This document shows positions 29,477 through 37,965 of a DNA stretch of 64,000 nt, one piece after another. Every line of letters starts with the position of its first letter. Within the stretch, counting starts at the first letter, position 1. The DNA comes from Chitinophaga sp. H8 (lineage in GTDB: Bacteria > Bacteroidota > Bacteroidia > Chitinophagales > Chitinophagaceae), in NCBI RefSeq assembly GCF_040567655.1, contig NZ_JBEXAC010000001.1:310001-374000 (forward strand), in the 5' to 3' direction. Position numbers and translations under genes: made by a program. The notes beneath the pieces were generated by a model. That model ran no database searches. It was not told the DNA's origin and saw nothing but the letters and a program-made list of their open reading frames with translations.

Positions 29477-30892
29477 ATGAATACTGGAATATGGTGTCTG
29501 GTGACCCTGACATTGGGAATAGCCGGTATGCCTGTGCGCGCAGCGGTGCCTATACCACAGGATACGATACACAAAATTGATTTAAATACAGCATTATCCA
29601 TTACACGCTCGCATTATCCCGCCATTAAAGCCAAAGCAGCATTAACTGAAGCCGCCAAAAGCGATGTGTCGGTAGCCAGAATGGAATATTTACCACAACT
29701 GATTGTGCAGGACCAATACCTGTATGCCAGTACGAATAATGTACAGGGCGCGGCTTATTCCAACGGAGGAACGACCCTTTCTGTTACCGGTGGTACACGT
29801 GATCACAATGTTTATCAGGGCGTATGGACCAGCTATGCTACGATGCTGATAGACTGGAAATTTTTCAATTTCGGAAAAGTGAAAGCCAATGTACAGGTGG
29901 CAGAACAAGCGCAGCAGAAGAGCAGGCTGGAATATGAAAATGAAATCTTCCGTCAGCAGGTAAAGGTAGCAGATGCCTATCTGCTGCTGATTGCCATGCA
30001 GCAATTTGTAGGGGTACAGCAACAAAACCTGGAACGGGCGGAAATGTTCCGGTCGGCTATACTGGCCAATACCCTCAGCGGGTTAAGGCCGGGAGTAGAT
30101 TCTTCCCTGGCCAATGCGGAAGTAGCCAAAGCCAGGCTGATGCTGCAACAAGCGGTGCAGGAAGCCAAGGTACAGGAATTAAGATTGTCAGAAAATATGG
30201 GCCTGCCACAACAGGCACTTGAAATAGATACTGCCGGATTAACCAATACTTTACCTGCACTCGGCGCTGCACCGGATGCAGTAGATTCCCTGCATGCTCC
30301 CTTTATCCGCTATTATAAATCAATGATAGACCTGCAGGAGTCAAAGGCCAGCGCTACCAAACGTACAGTTTATCCTTCCCTGAGCTTCTTGTCTGCCGGC
30401 TGGGCACGCGGCAGCGGGATTGACAATATCACCGGGCATCTGAACAGTGCGATATGGGAAGGGATACAACCCCGTGCGCTAAACTATATGGTGGGAGTGG
30501 CTTTTCGCTGGAACATCCTTTCGGTGCCATTGGTAAAACGCCAGTACAACAGTGAGCTGCAACGGGTAGCATATGCTAAAGAACTGTACAATGAAGCCAC
30601 CTTAAAAACAAATACCCAACTGGCCACTGCCAAGTTACAGCTCACCACGGCACTTCAGCAGCTGGAACAGGCTCCCCTGCAATATGATGCTGCACTGCAG
30701 GCGTATAAGCAATCGCAGGCACGCTACAGATCAGGGTTATCTACAATGCCGGAATTATACCAGGCGCTTTATACTTTAAACAGGGCCACTGCCGATCAAC
30801 TGACGGCGTATAACAATGTCTGGAGAGCGGTATTGTTACAATCCGCAGCAGCAGGCGACCTGTCTTTATTTACAAAGCTACTCCGGAACTGA
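29477..30892 (+). CDS. TolC-family outer-membrane efflux channel
   Basis: 471 residues from ATG 29477, which gives a signal peptide (MNTGIWCLVTLTLGIAG...VRA, cleavage near residue 24); the in-frame ATG at 29444 would lengthen the N-terminus needlessly. The protein has two TolC repeats: helices IDLNTALSITRSHYPAIKAKAALTEAAK and the second-half RYRSGLSTMPELYQALYTLNRA. There is no lipobox, unlike the first system's channel. It lies 43 bp before the RND-adaptor fusion gene and is its likely partner. Confidence 0.9.
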   Translation: MNTGIWCLVTLTLGIAGMPVRAAVPIPQDTIHKIDLNTALSITRSHYPAIKAKAALTEAAKSDVSVARMEYLPQLIVQDQYLYASTNNVQGAAYSNGGTTLSVTGGTRDHNVYQGVWTSYATMLIDWKFFNFGKVKANVQVAEQAQQKSRLEYENEIFRQQVKVADAYLLLIAMQQFVGVQQQNLERAEMFRSAILANTLSGLRPGVDSSLANAEVAKARLMLQQAVQEAKVQELRLSENMGLPQQALEIDTAGLTNTLPALGAAPDAVDSLHAPFIRYYKSMIDLQESKASATKRTVYPSLSFLSAGWARGSGIDNITGHLNSAIWEGIQPRALNYMVGVAFRWNILSVPLVKRQYNSELQRVAYAKELYNEATLKTNTQLATAKLQLTTALQQLEQAPLQYDAALQAYKQSQARYRSGLSTMPELYQALYTLNRATADQLTAYNNVWRAVLLQSAAAGDLSLFTKLLRN

Positions 30893-30935
30893 GTGAGTCA
30901 TTATCCGGCATTTTTAACAACAAAAATTATGACTG

Positions 30936-33900
30936 ATGGATCTCGTTACAGGTGCACTTAAAAGACCCATTACGGTAATTATACTGGTCCTGGGTATGCT
31001 CATATTTTCCCTCATAGCTATCCCTAAAATACCCATTGATATATTCCCCAGACTAAACCTCCCTACTATCTACGTCATTGAATCTTACGGAGGAATGTCT
31101 GCCCAGCAGATGGAAGGTTTTTTTGCTACCCGCTTGCAGGATCAGTTCCTGTATGTAAACGGTATCAAAAACATAGAAAGCAAAAGCATTCAGGGCCTTA
31201 CCATGATCAAGCTGAGCTTTTACGAAAGCACAGATATGGCAGAGGCTTCTGCACAGGTGGCCTTGCAGGTAAACAGGGCCATGAAATTTTTCCCACCGGG
31301 TGCGCTGCCTCCCCAGGTGGTGCGGTTTGATGCTTCTTCTCTTCCGGTGGGGCAGTTGGTGTTTTCGAGTAAGGGCCGTTCCCTGAAAGAGATCTACGAC
31401 CTGGCGGCAACACGTGTACGACCTATGTTTGCTTCCGTAAGGGGACTGAGTGCGCCACCTCCTTTTGGTGCTAACTCCAGGTCATTGCTGATTAATGTAG
31501 ACCCTGATAAGCTAAGAAGTTTCGGAATAGCACCGGATGATGTAGTAGAAGCGATTACCAGGTCGAATGTGATGTCGCCATCGGGCAACCTGCGGATGAA
31601 TAACACCATGTACCTGACCACTATCAATACCCTGCAGCAAACAGTGGAAGAATTTAACCGCATTCCATTGAAAACAAAACAGGGAGGCACCATTTATGTT
31701 AGTGATGTGGCAAAGGTGAAGGACGGGATGGATGTTACGGTAGACTATGCTTTGGTGAACGGCAAACGTTCTGTATATATCCCGGTTGTAAAAACGGCAG
31801 ATGCCTCCACCTGGCAGGTGGTACAGGACCTGAAAGCCCGCATCCCTGAGATGCAAAGCCTGTTGCCGGACGATGTAAAGTTATCTTACGAATTTGATCA
31901 GTCTGTCTTCGTGGCTAATTCTGTGAAGAGCCTCATCTTTGAAGGTACTTTAGGGGCACTGCTGACGGGACTGATGGTATTCCTGTTTTTAAGAGACCTG
32001 AGAAGCAGCCTGGTAGTGATCATTACCATCCCTGTATCTATTTTGTCTGCGCTGTTATTACTGAAATTATTTGACCAGACCATCAATATCATGACCCTGA
32101 GCGGGTTGGCACTGGCAGTAGGTATTCTGGTGGATCAGGCCACGGTAACGATTGAAAATATACATCAGCACCTGGAAATGGGAAAACCCAAAGAGCAGGC
32201 GATCTATGATGCCTGTAAGGAAATTGCTTTTCCGCTGTTACTGATCCTCCTTTGTATACTGGCTGTTTTTGCACCATCCTTTATGATGAATGGGATTCCT
32301 AGAGCGATGTTCCTGCCGTTGTCTTTATCTATCGGCTTTGCGATGATCGTTTCTTATCTACTGGCGCAAAGTCTGGTGCCTGTGATCTGTAACTGGTTGC
32401 TGAAGGAAGAAAAATTCCGTTATAAACACGGACAATTCCATGCCCATGCAGGAGAAGCCCTGGATGAGGAAGAAATCGGGCAAATCAGCACACATCTACA
32501 GCAGGAACAAAGAGAGCCGGAAAAGAATGATGGATTTGAAAGGTTAAAACTTGGATTTATCCGCATACTGGAGAAGATGATGCCCTGGAGGAAAACTGCT
32601 ATCAGTATTTACCTCATCCTGGTATTGTTATTATCCGGTTTTTGTTTTGTAGATATCGGCAAAGACCTGATGCCAAGAACAAACGGCAGCCAATTCCAGG
32701 TAAGGATCAAAGCCCCGGACGGTACCAGGCTGGAACGTACCGAAGCATTATTAAAACAGGCACTGGCTATTATAGATACTACGGTACAGCATCATGTATC
32801 GATGAGCTCTGCTTATGTAGGGCTGGTGCCTTCCAGTTATGGAACCAGTAACCTGTACATCTTTAATGCCGGTACACATGAAGCGGTATTGCAGGTGCAG
32901 CTGGACGAACATTACAAGGTAAAGATGGATGACCTGAAAGATGTGTTACGCAAAAATATCAACAGCCGGATGCCGGGTGTGCGATTATCTTTTGAGCCTA
33001 TTGACATGACGGAAAAGATCATGAGCCAGGGGGCGGCTACACCGATTGAAATAAGAGTAGCCGGAAAAGATATGGAGCAGATCACTGCTTATGCAGATAC
33101 CATTCTTCAAAAGATGCGCGCCGTACCTTATTTCCGGGATGTGCAGATTGCCCAGCCATTAAAATTTCCTACCATCGCTATTAACATAGACCGGGAGAAG
33201 GCTGCCCGCTGGGGAGTGACGGTAGATGGTATTGCCAGATCTGTTACGGCCAGTACTTCTTCCAGCCGTTTTACCCAAAAGATCCAGTGGCTGGATGAAA
33301 AGGTAGCCTATACGTACCAGGTGCAGGTACAGGTACCGGAATACGTGATGAGTACGATGGATGAGTTAAAGGAAATTCCGTTGACCAAAGGTAGTGCCCG
33401 ACCTGTGCTGGCAGATGTGGCAGACTTCTCCATGAAAGAGGTGCCTGGCGAATATGACAGAATGGGGCCCCGCCGGTACCTCACGATCAATGCCAATATC
33501 AAGGACAAGGATCTGGGTACTGCAACACGGGAGGTACAGCAGATCCTGCATGAATTAGGACAGCCTCCCAAAGGCATTGTGACAGAAGTTCACGGGGTAT
33601 CCAGCCTGTTTACCGAAACCATGAAAGGCCTGCAAACGGGATTGCTGTTTGCGGTACTGGTGATCTTCTTATTGCTGGCGGCCAATTATCAGTCGGTGAA
33701 ACTTTCACTGGTAGTTTTGATCACGGTGCCCGCAGTGATCCTGGGAGCATTGCTGATGTTGCTGCAATTTGGCTCTACGCTGAATCTGCAATCGTATATG
33801 GGTATCATTATGTCTATCGGTGTTTCAGTAGCTAATGCCATTCTGATTGTGACCAATGCGGAAAGTTTGCGGCTGGTATATAAGGATGCAAAACAAGCGG

Positions 33901-35255
33901 CGGTAACAGCTGCTGCTGTTCGCTTGCGGCCTATTTTAATGACCAGCTTTGCAATGATAGCAGGGATGATCCCAATGGCAGCAGGACTGGGAGAGGCCGG
34001 AGAACAAAGTGCACCTTTGGGCAGAGCAGTGATAGGTGGGCTGATTGCCTCCACGCTGGCAGCCTTGTTTATTCTGCCCCTGGCATTTGCGGTATTACAA
34101 CGCAAATCATCTCTGGAAAGCCCTTCACTATTACCTGGTAAAAAAAGAAAACAACACATGGAAATGAAAAATGTAACGATTATACTCATCGGGATAGCAT
34201 TGTTGGCCAATGCTTGTGGTAATGCCCGCAAGCCCGTTGATATGACCACCAGTAATACCGCTAAAAACACCGGATATGATTTTACCAGTGTGGTAAAAAG
34301 GCCATTGGTGTCGGTGGTGAAATTACCCGGCGAATTCAAACCTTTTGAGATGGTGTCTATCTATCCCAAAATAAGCGGATTTATAAAGACCATACCGGTA
34401 GATATGGGCACGTTTGTAAGGCAGGGAGATGTATTGATCACATTAGAAGCACCGGAGGTAGAACAGCGCTTACAGGCGGCCAAAGCTAAATATGCACAGG
34501 CAAATGCGGTTTATCTGAGCAGTAAAGACCGGTACGACAGGCTAACAAAGGCGGCGGTCACACCCGGGGCAGTCTCTCCTTTTGAACTGGAAAGTGCCAA
34601 AGCAAAGATGACTGCGGATGCTGCTACCCGCGATGCAGAGCAGGCCAATGTAGCTGCTTTTGAAACCTCCAAAGGATACCTGACCGTGACCGCGCCATTT
34701 GATGGCATTATCACCGAAAGGAATGTACACCCGGGAGCACTGGTAGGGCCGGAGATAAAAAGCAGCGATAAACCTATGCTGGTACTGCAGCAGGAAAAAA
34801 AGCTGAGGCTGGTGGTATATGTACCGGAATCCTTGTCGGGCAGTGTGGATGAGCACGGGATGGTAGCTTACGAAGTAACCGGAAACCCAGGCAAAATCTA
34901 CCAGGCACGGATCACCCGATTTGCAGGCGCTATCAACACCGGATTACGTTCCGAAGCCTATGAAATGGACCTGATAGCCGAGAACGGACAGGTGAAACCA
35001 GGCATGTTTGCAGAAGTGAAACTACCCTTAAAAGTAAATGCCAGCTCGTTTGTAGTACCGGCATCTGCTATCGTAAATGCTACCACCGGGAAATACCTGG
35101 TAGCAGTAGATGATGGGAATAAAACCAGGTTTATGCACGTAAAAGAAGGCATTACCGGCAATGATAGTACCCAGGTGTTTGGTAAGCTGGAAGGTAACGA
35201 AAAGATCCTGCTGCATCCTACTAATGATATTGCAGAAGGAAGCATTATTGAATAG
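30936..35255 (+). CDS. RND efflux permease fused to periplasmic adaptor (MFP) in one reading frame
   Basis: 1439 residues without a stop. Residues 1 to about 1065 are a complete RND permease (MDLVTGALKRPITVII, IPIDIFPRLNLP, twelve TM helices ending ALFILPLAFAVLQRK). After a basic linker (PGKKRKQHMEMK) comes what looks like the start of a separate adaptor: M1075/M1077, a hydrophobic stretch (VTIILIGIALLANAC) with lipobox Cys1094, then lipoyl, hairpin and barrel domains (GFIKTIPVDMGTFVRQGDVLITLEAPE, VTAPFDGIITERNVHPG). Topology works: the RND C-terminus is cytoplasmic, the linker is positive, and the added segment would cross as TM13 and place the adaptor in the periplasm. In the proton relay, the AcrB D407/D408/K940 positions read D400, Q401 and A966, unlike the other pump here. 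Confidence 0.93.
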   Translation: MDLVTGALKRPITVIILVLGMLIFSLIAIPKIPIDIFPRLNLPTIYVIESYGGMSAQQMEGFFATRLQDQFLYVNGIKNIESKSIQGLTMIKLSFYESTDMAEASAQVALQVNRAMKFFPPGALPPQVVRFDASSLPVGQLVFSSKGRSLKEIYDLAATRVRPMFASVRGLSAPPPFGANSRSLLINVDPDKLRSFGIAPDDVVEAITRSNVMSPSGNLRMNNTMYLTTINTLQQTVEEFNRIPLKTKQGGTIYVSDVAKVKDGMDVTVDYALVNGKRSVYIPVVKTADASTWQVVQDLKARIPEMQSLLPDDVKLSYEFDQSVFVANSVKSLIFEGTLGALLTGLMVFLFLRDLRSSLVVIITIPVSILSALLLLKLFDQTINIMTLSGLALAVGILVDQATVTIENIHQHLEMGKPKEQAIYDACKEIAFPLLLILLCILAVFAPSFMMNGIPRAMFLPLSLSIGFAMIVSYLLAQSLVPVICNWLLKEEKFRYKHGQFHAHAGEALDEEEIGQISTHLQQEQREPEKNDGFERLKLGFIRILEKMMPWRKTAISIYLILVLLLSGFCFVDIGKDLMPRTNGSQFQVRIKAPDGTRLERTEALLKQALAIIDTTVQHHVSMSSAYVGLVPSSYGTSNLYIFNAGTHEAVLQVQLDEHYKVKMDDLKDVLRKNINSRMPGVRLSFEPIDMTEKIMSQGAATPIEIRVAGKDMEQITAYADTILQKMRAVPYFRDVQIAQPLKFPTIAINIDREKAARWGVTVDGIARSVTASTSSSRFTQKIQWLDEKVAYTYQVQVQVPEYVMSTMDELKEIPLTKGSARPVLADVADFSMKEVPGEYDRMGPRRYLTINANIKDKDLGTATREVQQILHELGQPPKGIVTEVHGVSSLFTETMKGLQTGLLFAVLVIFLLLAANYQSVKLSLVVLITVPAVILGALLMLLQFGSTLNLQSYMGIIMSIGVSVANAILIVTNAESLRLVYKDAKQAAVTAAAVRLRPILMTSFAMIAGMIPMAAGLGEAGEQSAPLGRAVIGGLIASTLAALFILPLAFAVLQRKSSLESPSLLPGKKRKQHMEMKNVTIILIGIALLANACGNARKPVDMTTSNTAKNTGYDFTSVVKRPLVSVVKLPGEFKPFEMVSIYPKISGFIKTIPVDMGTFVRQGDVLITLEAPEVEQRLQAAKAKYAQANAVYLSSKDRYDRLTKAAVTPGAVSPFELESAKAKMTADAATRDAEQANVAAFETSKGYLTVTAPFDGIITERNVHPGALVGPEIKSSDKPMLVLQQEKKLRLVVYVPESLSGSVDEHGMVAYEVTGNPGKIYQARITRFAGAINTGLRSEAYEMDLIAENGQVKPGMFAEVKLPLKVNASSFVVPASAIVNATTGKYLVAVDDGNKTRFMHVKEGITGNDSTQVFGKLEGNEKILLHPTNDIAEGSIIE

Positions 35256-35274
35256 TATCCCTGTACCCATAAAT

Positions 35275-35310
35275 AAAAAAGCCCCTGGTAAGTTTCACCA
35301 GGGGTTTTTT
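35275..35310. terminator. Rho-independent terminator after the RND-adaptor gene
   Basis: CCCCTGGT (35282-35289) pairs with ACCAGGGG (35297-35304) around a short loop, with AAAAAA before and TTTTTT after. It closes efflux operon 2 and could act in both directions. Confidence 0.88.
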
Positions 35311-35404
35311 GTTGCTTTTCCTCTCCGGATTACCCGGTTATAGCATAAGCCATACAGTTAGCAATTACTACGATTGATTATGAATAAACCATACATGTTC
35401 TGCA

Positions 35405-35502
35405 GATATTCCATAGATATCCCGTAGATATCCCGACTATACACATTGTCGGGATATCTACGGGATATATACGGGACATATACGGGACATATACGGGATA
35501 TC
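35405..35502. repeat. Array of 11-bp units in two opposed blocks forming a 21-bp inverted repeat
   Basis: Eight near-identical 11-mers stand head to tail. Three read GATATCCCGTA-like (35405-35415, 35416-35426, 35427-35437); after a 10-bp spacer (35438-35447) five read as the reverse complement TACGGGATATC-like (35448-35458, 35459-35469, 35470-35480, 35481-35491, 35492-35502). The inner units pair perfectly over 21 bp (35417-35437 with 35448-35468). The 11-bp period is close to one DNA turn, so proteins bound to each unit would face the same side. It could be a regulator-binding array, a replication or segregation site, or a large cruciform; nothing here decides which. Confidence 0.85.
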
Positions 35503-35659
35503 CCTATGCAAACGTAGGCCCATGGCAGTAATTGCTATGAAAATGGTCTAGTCCTGGTATAGGTTTACACCTTTTGTTAATAAATCCTGTATTGGGTTTA
35601 CAATCAGAGGAGATGGGAGGTATTTATTGGAAGAAGTTCATTGGATATGCCTGAAAAGC

Positions 35660-35688
35660 AAATAGGACCGGTACCACCGGTCCTATTT
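35660..35688. terminator. Perfect 13-bp hairpin, possible terminator for the glycine-zipper gene
   Basis: AAATAGGACCGGT (35660-35672) and ACCGGTCCTATTT (35676-35688) pair completely around a 3-nt loop. It lies 49 bp past the minus-strand stop at 35738 and may serve as its terminator, with A/T-rich ends on both sides. Confidence 0.65.
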
Positions 35689-35737
35689 ATATTTGTGTTT
35701 CCACGGTCCTGATCATATCATGAGGGCAGTAATGGGG

Positions 35738-36211
35738 TTACTGCTGTGCTTTTTTCTTTTTCTGATGATCTACAATGGCACCGGTAGCAGCCCCTGTACC
35801 AGCTCCGATCAGCGTACCTATAGCAGCTCCTTTTAAGCGGTCCTTATTCACGATGGCACCAGTTACGGCACCTGCACCAGCTCCAACTACCGCACCTTTA
35901 GCGGTATGGCTCCAGCTTTTCCAGCCTTTCTTTTTAGCAGGAGCTGCCGGGGTAGCAGCAGTAGTATTATCATATGCAGTATTTTCACCGGCATTGTAGC
36001 TGTTACCACTATAAGCAGCGGCAGCTCTTCTGGCCCTTTGGGTTTTTACCCGGTTCATGGAATCGATGACCTGCTGCTTTGCCACATTCACCGCATTGAT
36101 GGAATCTATCGTTGCTTTCCTGGCTTGTTCTATCGCTGCGGCAGTATCTGCTTTACTCTGACAGGAAAAAAGTGCCACGGTTGTTGCTAAGGCTATCAAT
36201 AAGTGTTTCAT
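35738..36211 (-). CDS. Glycine-zipper (YMGG-like) lipoprotein
   Basis: 157 residues. Signal peptide with lipobox LFSC (Cys17), then an alanine-rich helical segment (AAAIEQARKATIDSINAV), a low-complexity linker, and a glycine-zipper domain from about residue 105: AKGAVVGAGAGAVTGAIVN and LKGAAIGTLIGAGTGAATGA, ending in HQKKKKAQQ. Glycine zippers of this sort insert in or pack against membranes; members are called YMGG-like or OmpA-like lipoproteins without clear function. It is monocistronic and convergent with the efflux operon. Confidence 0.85.
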   Translation of the reverse strand: MKHLLIALATTVALFSCQSKADTAAAIEQARKATIDSINAVNVAKQQVIDSMNRVKTQRARRAAAAYSGNSYNAGENTAYDNTTAATPAAPAKKKGWKSWSHTAKGAVVGAGAGAVTGAIVNKDRLKGAAIGTLIGAGTGAATGAIVDHQKKKKAQQ

Positions 36212-36339
36212 GGCTAAAATTTTTTAAATACAATCGCTTTACCCGGATAATTACGAAAACCATGCCATTTTTAGTAGATTGGCCATCATGGGGCGTTTTA
36301 GGGGTGTGTTGTCTTTAAGAAAATAGCTTTCAGGCGTTT

Positions 36340-36483
36340 TTAAGCATCCTTCCGGCCAGAGAGGGGAACCAGCGTTGCAGGTGTTTTAAAAGCTTTAAAC
36401 ATTTCTTTATCTACGGGCGTTAATATGGAGAAGTCAGGTGCTAAAACCTGTTGTGAATGATGGTGTAATATATCAGTTTCCAT
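36340..36483 (-). CDS. Possible 47-residue hypothetical protein
   Basis: A small frame from an ATG at 36483 to a stop at 36340 on the minus strand encodes a polar peptide starting METDILHHHSQQVLAPDF and ending LVPLSGRKDA. It fills the otherwise empty gap of about 300 bp between the glycine-zipper gene and the next lipoprotein gene. No family or signal is recognised and it could be chance; the balanced composition is the only support. Confidence 0.25.
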   Translation of the reverse strand: METDILHHHSQQVLAPDFSILTPVDKEMFKAFKTPATLVPLSGRKDA

Positions 36484-36508
36484 TGCTAACCGCTAAAATT
36501 ATGCTGCT

Positions 36509-37141
36509 ATGAAAACAATGTTGTCACTGGGTATTTGTATCAGTTTATTGTTTTCCTGTTCCAGTACACAATTATTAACCTCCTGGAAGTCGCCGGAGGC
36601 TACTGCCAGAAAATTTAATAAAATATTAATAGGTGGGATGATGGGGGCCAAAGACCGGGAATTGCGGGAGAATATTGAAAATGCCCTGGTACAAAGTTTG
36701 AAGGCAAAAGGTCTGAATGCTTTTTCCGCATATCAGACTTATGGGCCTAAAGCATTTGAAGGATTATCTGAAAAAGAAGCTGCACAAAAGGTGACAGCGG
36801 ATGGTTTTGATGGTGCTTTTACAATTGTATTATTAGACCGGTCCAAAGAAAAAAACTATACCCCGGGGTCTATGTATTATTCTCCCTATGCCATAGGTTA
36901 CAGCCGTTATTGGCGGCATTATTACACCTTGTACGACCGTGTTTATACCCCTGGTTATTATACTACTTCTACCAATTATGTACTGGAAGCCAACTTCTTT
37001 AACCTGGCAGCAGGTGCGGATGCTTTGGAATATTCTGCCCAGACCAAAACATTTGACCCGGGATCAGCACAGGCACTAGCTGCAGAATTCACCAGAACCG
37101 TGGTGGATGACATGATAAAAAAAGGTGTTATTACAAATTAA
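36509..37141 (+). CDS. Unknown lipoprotein with tyrosine-rich segment
   Basis: 210 residues. The lipobox LLFSC gives lipidated Cys17. The following SSTQLLTSWKSPEATARKFNKILIGGMM resembles stress or outer-membrane lipoproteins whose mature part begins with a ...SWK motif and a beta-alpha unit, reminiscent of DUF4136, but I do not assign it firmly. A Tyr-rich loop occupies residues 113-155 (YYSPYAIGYSRYWRHYYTLYDRVYTPGYY in two runs). The C-terminal helix AAEFTRTVVDDMIKKGVI is amphipathic. A hairpin terminator follows, so it is probably monocistronic. Confidence 0.75.
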   Translation: MKTMLSLGICISLLFSCSSTQLLTSWKSPEATARKFNKILIGGMMGAKDRELRENIENALVQSLKAKGLNAFSAYQTYGPKAFEGLSEKEAAQKVTADGFDGAFTIVLLDRSKEKNYTPGSMYYSPYAIGYSRYWRHYYTLYDRVYTPGYYTTSTNYVLEANFFNLAAGADALEYSAQTKTFDPGSAQALAAEFTRTVVDDMIKKGVITN

Positions 37142-37171
37142 GCGATATTATTATTTACCGGATATGCTACT

Positions 37172-37209
37172 AAAAAGCTGTTTCACCACTTAGGTTGAAG
37201 CAGCTTTTT
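37172..37209 (+). terminator. Rho-independent terminator after the unknown lipoprotein gene
   Basis: AAAAAGCTGTTTCA (37172-37185) pairs with TGAAGCAGCTTTTT (37196-37209) with one G-U pair, ending in a T-run. It isolates the lipoprotein gene from the sigma-factor gene of PUL 2. Confidence 0.8.
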
Positions 37210-37253
37210 AATTGGGAAGTACAGGTGCGCTACTATTTCACCGGATATATCTT

Positions 37254-37261
37254 TATATTTG
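37254..37261 (+). promoter_or_regulatory. -7 box before the ECF sigma-factor gene
   Basis: TATATTTG matches TAnnTTTG exactly and lies 44 bp before ATG 37306. I see no clear -33 TTTG at the right spacing. It would give basal housekeeping transcription of the sigma/FecR pair. Confidence 0.4.
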
Positions 37262-37305
37262 GAACAAATCAACCTGATTTTTCTACAGTGAGCAGGTAAA
37301 AAAAT

Positions 37306-37869
37306 ATGGGGGAACCGACGGATATAGCGTTATTACAGGGACTAAAGAACAATGATGAGGAAGCATTTACCGGTATCTATAACCGGTATTGGCAACCACT
37401 CTATTATACCGCTGTCAATGTGTTGCAGCAGGCTCCCCTGGCGGAGGATATCGTACAGGAAGTATTTATATCCCTCTGGCGCAGGCGTGATGAACTGGAA
37501 ATCACTCATCTGAAAGCCTATCTGTCTAAAGCCGTAAAGTTCCAGGTATTAAAAACCATCCGTGATAATAAAGCAGACCACCTGTTTTATGAACGTTTGC
37601 AACGTATTACTGCTACTATTATAAAAGAAGATCCTTTACTGGGAAAAGAAATGCAGGCCATATTTACCCGGCTGGCAGCGGATTTACCGGAAGATTGCCG
37701 GGAAATTTTCCGTCTGAGCAGGGAAGAAGGGCTTACCTACCATGAAATAGCTTCCAGGCTGCAGATTTCTGTTAAAACAGTAGAGAAAAAAATGTCCTTC
37801 TCACTCAAGTACTTCCGTACCGGTTTAAGTGAGGTATTGTTACTATTTATGCTCACCCGGATCCATTAG
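37306..37869 (+). CDS. ECF RNA polymerase sigma factor (Bacteroidetes family 1)
   Basis: 187 residues. Region 2 has EEAFTGIYNRYWQPLYYTA and AEDIVQEVFISLWRRRDEL, region 4 has LPEDCREIFRLSREEGLTYHEIASRLQISVKTVEKKMSFSL (helix-turn-helix, split at ASRLQISVKTVE). This is the SusC-linked sigma-70 group that partners FecR anti-sigma factors. Held inactive at the inner membrane, it should activate the PUL that follows. The FecR gene starts about 95 bp downstream and the STN-SusC about 1.3 kb downstream. Confidence 0.96.
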   Translation: MGEPTDIALLQGLKNNDEEAFTGIYNRYWQPLYYTAVNVLQQAPLAEDIVQEVFISLWRRRDELEITHLKAYLSKAVKFQVLKTIRDNKADHLFYERLQRITATIIKEDPLLGKEMQAIFTRLAADLPEDCREIFRLSREEGLTYHEIASRLQISVKTVEKKMSFSLKYFRTGLSEVLLLFMLTRIH

Positions 37870-37965
37870 TATTCAATTCCCCAACTGGCCTTTAAGGTCA
37901 TTCAAAAAAAAAATATTGTTTTTACCGTAGGGTATACCTCCCTTTTTGGTACTTACTATGGAGTG

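Larger units (their letters stand above)
35256..35737. other. Non-coding stretch with terminators and an 11-bp repeat array
   Basis: 482 bp without a convincing gene, between two convergent genes. It holds the terminator of the efflux operon, the 11-bp repeat array (35405-35502), and a second perfect hairpin (35660-35688) near the end of the glycine-zipper gene. A 13-codon ATG frame at 35613 behind GAGGAG is visible but too short to support. Confidence 0.7.

Noticed and set aside
34130..34170. RND and adaptor as two separate genes joined by a sequencing error
   Set aside because: The frame is continuous with no stop, no frameshift and sensible residues through the basic linker; the given sequence supports a fusion. 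A missed stop remains possible and is listed as a refutation test.
35405..35502. CRISPR array
   Set aside because: Units are only 11 bp, directly adjacent without spacers, and in two orientations; no cas genes are near.
35613..35654. 13-residue peptide frame behind GAGGAG
   Set aside because: Too short to judge; Shine-Dalgarno sequences are not a reliable signal in this group.
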